64,000 bases of DNA from Ciona intestinalis (lineage: Eukaryota > Chordata > Ascidiacea > Phlebobranchia > Cionidae): the NCBI RefSeq assembly GCF_000224145.3, contig NC_020179.2, positions 3,499,885 to 3,563,884 of the forward strand. The letters run 5' to 3'. The stretch's first letter is position 1, and the number at the start of each line of letters is the position of its first letter. Below are positions 22,001 to 28,425 of this stretch, one piece after another. Under the pieces are notes generated by a model. The model saw nothing but the letters and a program-made list of their open reading frames with translations. It did not search any database and was not told where the DNA came from. The translations under genes were made by a program, and so were the position numbers.

Positions 22001-25000
22001 AACATTATCTTTGATAAAAAAGCTGACAGTTTTTAAGAAGACTGGTTTGTTTGATCCACGTATAACGTCGGTTTCTAAGTGGTTACTCCAGAAGCCATGG
22101 TTTGGTTGGCAATGATGGACTGGAGGGAAAATTGCTCAGTTAAGTCTAAGAGCTTAAAATACGACTGCTTAAAAATAAAAGTATGTGTATACATATTCCA
22201 TTTAAATAAGAGACTGATAATTCCATTCTCAGAGAACGGGATACAATTCGTTGAACTTCATTGATGTCAGTTCTGTTTTTTTTTAGCAATCAACTTGACA
22301 TATTTATGTAGTTCAAAAAAATAATATGCATGTCTTTTCATAAATTTGCCAAGAAAACTCTTTTTTTACATAGCAAATCTTTAAATGTAAAGAGCTTTTT
22401 TATCATTTAAATATTTTATATTATATATATTCTTTATGGGTGATACCTACTCAAAAGAGCTAAGATTTAGGTCTGAGTTGAACCATTACAAAATTATTTA
22501 AATAATCGGCATACAACATTATAATATGGATCAAAAAGTAACATTTGATTTACCTGCAACAAAAACACCTTCACTGAAGTTTGCCGGTAGCTGCAGTTCT
22601 GTACATTTCAATGACAATTCTAAAGAAACCTTAAAATAAAGTAGTAGGGTGGACATTAGGTTAAAGCGGAAATTTTGAATTACAAGGAATTAAATAACAA
22701 TTACCTTCGCCATGGTTAGTTAGATAGATTGCTTTAGAAATTTGAATTAGGAACACTTGAACTGGCTACTGCTGATTCTGCTGAAATTATGGAAAATTTG
22801 GAAAAAATTACATTGTATTTTTGCAAACAGAAATTAACATTGAAAAAGGTTAAAAGTTAGGCTGTAATTTAATTAATTATACAGTTATAGCGAAAAAAAG
22901 ATAATTTTTCTAAAAGTACAGTTTTTTATTATTTCACTGTAATGAAACAAGTTAAAAAAAGCAAATGCAATGTAACAAAAATAGTATTCATAGTATGCGC
23001 ATGCAAAACATTATAATAAATATGAATATAAGTACAGCGGTCGAATAGACAAACCTGTTTTCTCAGTTCTTCTGCCTGTTGCTGCAGTTTCAAATGCCTC
23101 TGCTTCAGACAAGCGTAACTTGCGTTACTCAATACTTTTATCCACTCGGAAGCAATAGACGGGTTAGAAGCGAGGAAATAAGTCACTCTCTCGTTGCCCT
23201 CAAATTCTATACAATACAAAAAGTTGTAAGCAGGCTTAACTAAGGTGTCATACCGGTGCCGTGGCACAATTGGTTACCATGCTCGTCTCTAAATCAGAGG
23301 TTATGGGTTCAAGGCTTATTAATGCTATCGTTGGGGCTTGTGGCCCTGTGGGCATATGAGTCCTGGGGCAAAAACTTAATAAAAATTTCTCCAACCAAGT
23401 GGTCCAACCAAGCCATACAGAAAAAGCAATCATCCACAAAGTTACATACATGGTAATTCATATGTTGACAGGAGGTGTATGAAACAGAACACCCATGCCA
23501 TAACGACTTTCGTTTTCCTGTGCACACGACTACACGAGGATAAATCAAGTTACATTTAATCATTCATTAGATCTATTTGCATTGGCTCACAGAATTAAAT
23601 ACAGACTGATGACTTTAAAATGTCAACATATGGTAACCTGTAGTACTGTATCTTGCTAAATGTTTACAAAATACAGAGAAATTGTTATAGATTATTACTG
23701 TATAGCCCTAGTGATGATAAAAATTAAACTTACCCAAAACAAAGCTATTTCTGTCTTCAAAGCGAACTGTAAATTTTTCAAGCACAAATACACCAATAGG
23801 TTCTGAGTTCTAAAACAATTTTTGAATAAAATCATTAACCCATGAGTGTATATATGAGAAGTTATAACCTACTGCTTAGTTTAAGGCTTTGGTTTTTCTA
23901 TTAGTAGCATATTTTCAACTGTTGCAGTATGAAAATACACCCACAAACTGAAAGTTAAACTGTTTATTATAACACCTTTAAGAGGAAACCAAACACTAGT
24001 GTCCGCAGCCTATTTCGAATGATAGTTTTTTGTTTTCTGATAATTTCAGTTTAAAAATAGTAGGAAATGAGACACTAACAGTAACAACTATCATTTTAAT
24101 TACCCGTACCTGCATACAACATAGCAATAAAACAACTTATAATACCTTGCTTTTTCCCTTCAAATAAAAGAGCAAATTCCCAATAAGTCTGCACCACCTT
24201 TCAGTCAGAACTAAAAAATGAATAAAAATTAATTGCATGACACAGTTCTTTTTATACTAACGAGAAATTAGAAATAATTAAATAGGGATAGAGTTTCATG
24301 AGTTGAGTCACTTGCATTGTATCCATGTAACAATATGTTACATGGACAGAATACAGCTTGAAAGATATAATATGTTTACACTGTAACCTATTTTGCATAT
24401 AAAGTTTATCATTATGGATCAAATGGTATAACTTTAAACTGATAAAAAAACAGTTGTTATGTTTCAAATACATGAAAACTTACTGTTTATTACTGTTTGC
24501 ATAACAAATGCAAATCTACCAATCTTAAATAGTTTTTAAACCAATATTTCTACAAAATAAGACCTAATGCATCAGTACTTTATTATTTTTATCGGTCGTT
24601 CCATCAATAGCAAGGCTTCTTAGGATTAAACACAACTTTAACTTGTTTCACGCTTACTGCTTTGTATAGGAACTGTTCTTAAGTGTTAAATAAAAGCAAA
24701 AATCATCAATATATTGATTAAATACAACTCCAATTTGACTTGAGATTTAGCTTCAGTTTTAAAACAGTAGGTACATTCGTACATAATGCTTGTGGCTTAA
24801 AATGGCACATATTCATTTACAAAAAAACAAGTGAATGGTTTTGTTTTTATTGTGCTTTGTGGTCAAATACAACTAAATATATGTGCAAACATATCTTGAG
24901 TATAGTATGACCATGTTTGTTTGATATACACCAACAGCTTGGATTTAGACTTTGAAGACAAACTATATAGAGAAGTAATGTTGAATAAAAAGGTATACAC

Positions 25001-25169
25001 GTCTACTGGTAATTTTTTAATAAAAATAATAAAAAAACAACAACAATTTACCGTCAGTTTTATTCCAGAGTTTGCCCTCTTTTTCACGGAGACTGAGTAA
25101 ACCTTCTTTCTTGCAAACTGCTGTAGGAGATAGGGCTAACTGCTTCAATTCAGTTGAATTAAATCGCAT
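9665..25169 (-). CDS. INPP4: Inositol polyphosphate 4-phosphatase (INPP4A/B homologue) with N-terminal PH domain
   Basis: Predicted to remove the 4-phosphate of PtdIns(3,4)P2, damping PI3K signalling at endosomal and plasma membranes. Exons in order: 25169-25052, 24210-24146, 23809-23734, 23206-23055 (PH, residues 1-137); 22629-22554, 22119-21947, 21404-21331, 21215-21119 (C2, about 138-277); then 17446-17350, 16983-16866, 16642-16479, 16181-16079, 15786-15634, 15252-15024, 14599-14375, 13858-13756, 13275-13100, 12815-12669, 12159-12029, 11721-11655, 11291-11163, 10903-10679, 10354-10200, 9797-9665. All phases agree, giving about 1061 residues. Landmarks: [10 protein letters not shown] in C2, [35 protein letters not shown], the catalytic CX5R motif CKSAKDRT at about residues 979-986, and the end ...[17 protein letters not shown]. 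The human proteins I recall start at the C2 region; the PH domain here resembles PLEKHJ1. Whether INPP4A or INPP4B is the closer relative cannot be decided; one pre-duplication orthologue is likely. Confidence 0.94.
9840..9900 (-). mobile_element. SINE family B, short body fragment
   Basis: ATGGGTGGGGTCCTAAAGCG and AAGGCCCATTACTCCAACACC, adjoining a family A copy. Confidence 0.55.
9920..10155 (+). mobile_element. SINE family A, internally rearranged
   Basis: A head remnant (AGCGGTTGCCTTCAGTCC) is followed by two partial tails (ACAAGATAATAAATAAGTTAC and then GAGCTGGCACAAGGTG...). Lies in the last INPP4 intron. Confidence 0.6.
10200..10354 (-). CDS. INPP4: INPP4 catalytic exon with CX5R motif
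   Basis: This exon begins [12 protein letters not shown] and carries CKSAKDRT, the phosphatase signature in which cysteine is the nucleophile and arginine binds phosphate; both are intact. It continues [17 protein letters not shown], as in vertebrate INPP4 proteins. The donor GTAAGTGG follows CMR plus two bases, matching the next exon (9797-9665) in phase. The enzyme is therefore predicted to be active. Confidence 0.94.
11445..11570 (+). repeat. Single copy of the 130-bp dispersed unit
   Basis: TCTATACGAACAAGCAGAGC, AAGTATATTGTATTCACCAC and TTAATCAATGAAGTTATC match the units at 42370-42757. Lies in an INPP4 intron. Confidence 0.7.
11757..11880 (+). mobile_element. SINE family A, head joined to tail end
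   Basis: tRNA-like head GGCGCACTGGCACACCGGTTAG and GTATTCAAGGCTCG. The middle is deleted and only the last tail bases remain. Confidence 0.6.
13340..13612 (-). mobile_element. SINE family A, nearly full length
   Basis: Reverse orientation: GGTGTTCTGTTTCATACACC, then CCATTATGGATCACTGGGTT, then a tRNA-like head around 13560-13612. Lies in an INPP4 intron. Confidence 0.7.
14170..14215 (+). mobile_element. SINE family B, 3' end fragment
   Basis: GGCAACGGGACCTCACCCATG, the terminal piece only. Confidence 0.4.
14645..14700 (+). mobile_element. SINE family B, short fragment
   Basis: GGTCTAAATTCCAGGTTCC and GGCATGCCACGCTGTAG. Lies in an INPP4 intron. Confidence 0.4.
16008..16041. repeat. (AT)n microsatellite
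   Basis: About 17 AT dinucleotides in the INPP4 intron upstream of exon 16181-16079. Confidence 0.95.
16250..16352 (+). mobile_element. SINE family A, tail fragment
   Basis: GCAAGCTGGCACTAGGTG to AAATAAGTTACATTCATTCA, followed directly by a family B fragment. Confidence 0.75.
16375..16450 (+). mobile_element. SINE family B, body fragment
   Basis: CCTGGGTGTTGGGGTAATAGG and AAAGGACCTCACCCACATAG, directly after a family A tail. Confidence 0.55.
17482..17800 (+). mobile_element. SINE family A, full-length reference copy
   Basis: Best-preserved copy. A-box-like TGGCACAATTGGTTAGCGCC, weakened B box GGTTTAAGACAC, central core CTCAGTTATCACTAATGGGT, and tail GTGTATGAAACAGAACACC ... TTACATTCATTTA. 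Length about 320 bp. The composite SINE Cics-1 described in Ciona may be the same or related; I could not compare sequences. Confidence 0.85.
17961..18896. other. Part of a 3.7-kb INPP4 intron (17447-21118)
   Basis: AT-rich DNA with a short (TA) tract near 18665-18690 and no supportable exon. A minus-strand ORF (17936-18148) lacks similarity and suitable splice phase. The rest of the intron (18975-20836) is also featureless. Confidence 0.5.
18897..18974 (-). CDS. INPP4: Candidate alternative first coding exon of INPP4 (C2-less isoform)
   Basis: An open frame starts at ATG 18974 (context CTTAAAATGCC), reads [18 protein letters not shown] and then ENGDFNPK, and ends at a GTAAATTG donor in phase 0. 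That phase matches the acceptor of the exon at 17446. No acceptor within this stretch fits phase 0 from the exon ending at 21119, so it is better explained as an internal first exon than as a cassette exon. A protein starting here would lack PH and C2 and keep the phosphatase region. Transcript data are needed to confirm it; it could also be a chance ORF. Confidence 0.5.
20837..20965 (+). mobile_element. SINE family A, head and centre
   Basis: GTGAACCAAATTGGTTATTGTGCC to AACTCAGTGGTCCTGTATGAG; the tail is absent. It underlies part of a spurious minus-strand ORF. Confidence 0.55.
21590..21832 (-). mobile_element. SINE family B, reference copy with head, core and body
   Basis: Read on the minus strand: tRNA-like head GCCGTGGCTCAGTGGTTCGG with B box GGTTCGATGCC, then CTCTAAACCAGTGGTCACTA at the centre, then the body AGCACCCTGGGTGTTTGGG ending near the GAGGTCC motif. 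The centre is shared with family A. Lies in an INPP4 intron. Confidence 0.75.
22435..22490 (-). mobile_element. SINE family B, degenerate fragment
   Basis: TATGGGTGATACCTACTC and AAGATTTAGGTCTGAGTTG. Lies in an INPP4 intron. Confidence 0.4.
22705..22713 (-). CDS. INPP4: Candidate 9-bp alternative first coding exon (Met-Ala-Lys) of INPP4
   Basis: The sequence CTAACCATGGCGAAG followed by GTAAT gives a start codon in a strong Kozak-like context (ACCATGG) and a donor in phase 0. Spliced to the next acceptor (22629) it yields [16 protein letters not shown], i.e. a protein that begins at the C2 domain without PH. The human INPP4 proteins I recall likewise lack this PH segment. Shortness makes the call uncertain. 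Confidence 0.5.
23055..25169 (-). CDS. PLEKHJ1-like PH domain exons at the INPP4 5' end
   Basis: Four exons encode [18 protein letters not shown] and on to ...[18 protein letters not shown], about 137 residues. The pattern [15 protein letters not shown], then [14 protein letters not shown], then [17 protein letters not shown] matches a PH fold ending in the usual Trp-containing helix. It strongly resembles the small protein PLEKHJ1. Phase 0 at 23055 lets it join the C2 exon at 22629, so I read it as the N-terminus of INPP4. The alternative is a separate short gene whose last exon I do not see; no stop codon follows before the donor. The ATG is the first in frame after an upstream TAA. Confidence 0.8.
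23262..23575 (+). mobile_element. SINE family A, full length
   Basis: Starts CCGTGGCACAATTGGTTACC with B-box GGGTTCAAGGC and ends TTAATCATTCATT. Inserted in the INPP4 intron between PH exons 3 and 4. A 14-bp insertion near 23520-23535 interrupts the tail. Confidence 0.85.
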
Positions 25170-25701
25170 CTTATCCAAATTTTACGCAATGACAGCTGAA
25201 ATTAACACTGGCTATTAGATTGTGCTCACTTTTGACTGCATGCATTACATACGAATAAATTATCACGATACTGCAGACTCAAACCTCTTGTAAAACGAAA
25301 GCTCATGTGACGTTGTGAGCTGTCAGTCATTTTGTTTAGGCGGGCTTTTCTATAGCTTGGCGCTATAGCATTTCCAGTTTCGTTTCTACGTTTCTGGCGA
25401 AACTGTTGACAGCGACGTTTTAGTTCGGTCATAAACTGTTAACTGTACTTACTCGGATAGCTTTCGGGGTTTGTGCTTTAAATGGTCGATAGTCGGTCGT
25501 GGCCACTATTTTTTCCAGTCAATACATGCCCTGAGTTCGTATAAGATGATTGTAAAACATGTATGCATGGCCACACGCGGCAAACTACTAAGGTTTTAAC
25601 ACAACTTGCAGAAACAGTTGGGTTTTTGACAGTTCCTGCATTGAATATTAATAGTATATAGTTTCCATATATAAGTCTACCTTACACGGTTGCTACTCAT
25701 T
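25001..25701. repeat. Duplicated block, copy A
   Basis: Bases from GTCTACTGGT at 25001 to about 25701 recur at 26650-27267 with only a few substitutions. Copy A has an extra stretch of about 83 bases around 25575-25657 that is missing in copy B. It contains the INPP4 first coding exon and its upstream ORF, and is followed at once by the minisatellite. Confidence 0.9.
25226..25432 (-). other. 68-codon upstream ORF in the presumed INPP4 5' leader (copy A)
   Basis: An ORF beginning MTELKRRCQQFRQKRR is basic and arginine-rich and ends ...NACSQK-stop. Its stop overlaps a good splice donor (AAA/GTGAGC), and an acceptor (TTTCAG/CTGTC) lies near 25195 just before the PH start exon. If spliced, the ORF would continue out of frame past the PH start codon. 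I recognise no family. It could be a uORF, an unrelated small protein or chance. An identical translation occurs in the duplicate copy at 26875-27081. Confidence 0.35.
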
Positions 25702-25720
25702 TACGGTACCTCTAAATTGT

Positions 25721-26024
25721 CAGTGTGCGCAGTGTGCGCAGTGTGCGCAGTGTGCGCAGTGTGCGCAGTGTGCCGCAGTGTGCCGCAGTGTGCGCAGTGT
25801 GCCGCAGTGTGCCGCAGTGTGCCGTAGTGTGCGCAGTGTGCCGCAGTGTGCGCATTGTGCCGCAGTGCCCGCAGTGCCCGCAGTGTGCCGCAGTGTGCCG
25901 CAGTGTGCCGCAGTGTGCCGCAGTGTGCCGCAGTGTGCCGCAGTGTGCCGCAGTGTGCCGCAGTGTGCCGCAGTGTGCCGCAGTGTGCCGCAGTGTGCCG
26001 CAGTGTGCGCAGTGTGCCGCAGTG
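25721..26024 (+). repeat. GC-rich 9/10-bp minisatellite
   Basis: About thirty tandem units of CAGTGTGCG (9 bp) and CAGTGTGCCG (10 bp), with a few CAGTGCCCG variants. The 5' end is rich in 9-mers, and the 3' half is a homogeneous run of 10-mers, suggesting recent expansion there. It is strikingly GC-rich for this locus. The ORFs running through it are by-products of the repeat. It lies upstream of the INPP4 start region. Confidence 0.97.
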
Positions 26025-26599
26025 AAACCTAAACGTTAACAGAAAACTAGATTGGGCTCACCGTAGTATGTTGATAACTGTACAGTCGTGATACTCAAAT
26101 GTACATTTCGGCCAGTCGTCATTGAGTGCTGCAAATCAAACGGTTGAAGTGCGCAGTATTATTTAACCCTGGTGCATTGCTGCTATATTCGACATTTACA
26201 TGCAAAGCAACCTGCATGTCAATGTTTTAACCGAAAGAAAGTCTTTGAACGAAATATTTAATAAAAGGTAACGAATTATAAGTTTCCAACGAAATAACTT
26301 AAAAGAAAGATAGTATCAAATCGGCAATGAACCAAATAGACAAAAAAATAACAAAAGAAAAAAATCGCTCAAAACACTTATTTAAATAAAAGTACTGCAA
26401 AAGTTTAAACAAAGTTCTTTTTCGTGCGTTCCGCTCTAAACCGTTTCCTTTGGTGTTTTTTTTTTCCCGACATTTCCGAATGTCTTTTTGTAAGTAATTT
26501 CTCGTCTGTCGAAGCAAGACAGCTTTCTTGCGGTGTTAGAGCACTTTTAAATTTAAAAAACGAATTCATGTGGTGTAACCTCTCACTCGAATTCTTTCC
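26025..26599. other. Non-coding stretch between minisatellite and gap
   Basis: No exon, SINE or inverted-repeat element is recognisable. The right end (about 26410-26599) is less AT-rich. It probably belongs to the upstream or promoter region of INPP4. Confidence 0.5.
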
Positions 26600-26649
26600 N
26601 NNNNNNNNNNNNNNNNNNNNNNNNNNNNNNNNNNNNNNNNNNNNNNNNN
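26600..26649. other. Assembly gap (50 N)
   Basis: Fifty consecutive N characters, the only unknown bases in the window. The true gap size is not knowable from this. Duplicate sequence starts immediately after it. Confidence 0.99.
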
Positions 26650-26700
26650 GTCTACTGGTAATTTTTTAATAAAAATAATAAAAAAACAACAACAATTTAC

Positions 26701-26818
26701 CGTCAGTTTTATTCCAGAGTTTGCCCTCTTTTTCACGGAGACTGAGTAGACCTTCTTTCTTGCAAACTGCTGTAGGAGATAGGGCTAACTGCTTCAATTC
26801 AGTTGAATTAAATCGCAT
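26701..26818 (-). pseudogene. Duplicate of INPP4 first coding exon (copy B)
   Basis: This segment repeats the exon at 25052-25169 with the start codon, frame and donor preserved; the one difference noticed (TTA versus CTA leucine) is silent. It belongs to a longer duplicated block (26650-27267). It is intact, so 'pseudogene' is only a placeholder. It is either an alternative allele misplaced by assembly or a real recent tandem copy. Confidence 0.6.
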
Positions 26819-26874
26819 CTTATCCAAATTTTACGCAATGACAGCTGAAATTAACACTGGCTATTAGATTGTGC

Positions 26875-27081
26875 TCACTTTTGACTGCATGCATTACATA
26901 CGAATAAATTATCACGATACTGCAGACTCAAACCTCTTGTAAAACGAAAGCTCATGTGACGTTGTGAGCTGTCAGTCATTTTGTTTAGGCGGGCTTTTCT
27001 ATAGCTTGGCGCTATAGCATTTCCAGTTTCGTTTCTACGTTTCTGGCGAAACTGTTGACAGCGACGTTTTAGTTCGGTCAT
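26875..27081 (-). other. 68-codon upstream ORF (copy B)
   Basis: Same translation as the ORF at 25226-25432, residue for residue, including the donor overlapping its stop. It lies in the duplicated block next to the assembly gap. Its identity mainly reflects the recent duplication or allelic origin and is not strong evidence for coding function. Confidence 0.35.
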
Positions 27082-27267
27082 AAACTGTTAACTGTACTTA
27101 CTCGGATAGCTTTCGGGGTTTGTGCTTTAAATGGTCGATAGTCGGTCGTGGCCACTATTTTTTCCAGTCAATACATGCCCTAAGTTCGTATAAGATGATT
27201 GTAAAACATATATGCATGGCCATATAGTTTCCATATATAAGTCTACCTTACACGGTTGCTACTCATC

Positions 27268-28126
27268 TAAAGTTACACTGAACTGGCCTAAGTTATTCCT
27301 TGTTTAACCCTACACTTACAACTTCAAGCTGAAATTATTGGTCTTTGTCAAAAAAGGTTGAATGTACACTTTTTGGTCCAAATCATCGATCAATACAATT
27401 TCTTTGTTTTCAAGAAAGCAGTTTTAATAGAGAACGAATTCATTGTATCCCACGCACCACGCATCATAAGAAGCAATAAAAGATATATCGGCTAAAATTC
27501 CGACTCAAGTGGGGAAAGAAATAATATTTTGAAAGCGTTAACGAAGTAGTACAGTGTTACTGAAAAGTTTTTTAAAAGTATAAAACAATAAAAAACTGTG
27601 CAACACTGCCCAGGATCACTGGTGCATGAAGTGAACACCCTTCACCAAATAATGGCGGACACACCGAACTGAAGAGAGATGCGAGAGAAAACGGAATCGG
27701 TTCTTCATTAAAACAAAGATACGTCTTGATTGGTTGATTTGAAACTTAAAACATATCGCTGCGTCCTGATTGGTTAAGATCAGAGTTCCAAATGCTCTTT
27801 AAGCCCTTCAAAATGTCGTTCTGTGGAAATATTAAGTAAATGAAAATACCTAAACAGCATTCAGATTGCATATCAATATTTTTAATAGTAATCCTATAGA
27901 AAGTATAAATATGACCGAAGGCCTCAGGTTTTTTAAATTTTTCGGGGTGCAAAAACATAAAGTTACTGCTGTTTAAAAGTTGCCACCCCTAACATCACGC
28001 CTATGAATATATATGATCTGCTTCATACACTCCTGTGGCCAGTTTAAGAGTTACCTCGCATGTAACTTTGTGAGTGACTAACTTTTCAATACTTTCAGAG
28101 CACAAAGCCCAAACACATATAGCAGG
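27268..28126. other. Intergenic: INPP4 upstream and TMEM131 3' flank
   Basis: About 0.86 kb between the duplicated block and the TMEM131 stop. The right part should contain the TMEM131 3' UTR. A short SINE tail (28018-28090) is the only repeat seen. No further gene is supported. Confidence 0.55.
28018..28090 (-). mobile_element. SINE family A, short tail fragment
   Basis: CTTCATACACTCC ... GAGTTACCTCGCATGTAACTTTGTGAGTGA, in the TMEM131 3' flank. Confidence 0.55.
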
Positions 28127-28425
28127 TTATTCACTGCAGACTGTGTGATAGTTTACCTCAGCGTCTCTGTCTTCATCCATAGTTACAGGTGTGCTTACTG
28201 ACCAGATTGCGTGTGTGCTGCTCGTTACGGGGGACTGAGTAGTTTGAGGTGGGGTATTCCACTGGTTCATGTTATGGAACTTGGGAGTGGTGGGTGAACC
28301 TGGTGGGGGGTTAAGATGGGGGATATTGTTCCAGGAAGTTGGGGGGTTGTAGGAGGAACCGTATGGGGCCCAGGTTTGTGGGTTAGATAGGGGTAGGGGA
28401 CTTTGACTGGGGTGTGGGATCAAAT
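28127..28425 (-). CDS. TMEM131: TMEM131 last exon: Pro/Trp-rich C-terminus
   Basis: Encodes about 99 residues rich in Pro, Asn, Ser and Trp (QTWAPYGSSYNPPTSW, NNIPHLNPPPGSP, THAIWSVSTPV) and ends ...YHTVCSE-stop. The vertebrate tail is likewise Trp-dotted and low in complexity. Part of the proline-rich coding strand resembles a terminal repeat of the local MITE family (see findings). Confidence 0.88.

Larger units (their letters stand above)
26650..27267. repeat. Duplicated block, copy B
   Basis: Begins exactly at the end of the 50-base N run and matches 25001-25701 at a constant offset of 1649, then 1566 after the 83-base deletion. The match stops at TTGCTACTCAT; copy A continues into the minisatellite and copy B into unrelated sequence. 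Starting at a gap edge is typical of uncollapsed haplotypes in polymorphic genomes. Confidence 0.9.

Noticed and set aside
25721..26024. Possible CRISPR array
   Set aside because: The units are directly adjacent with no spacers, and the DNA is animal.
25725..26039. Repetitive ORFs (RSVRSV / PQCAAVC) through the minisatellite
   Set aside because: They arise because 9-bp units keep frame and the 10-bp units cycle through frames without stops. No start context, splice signals or family.
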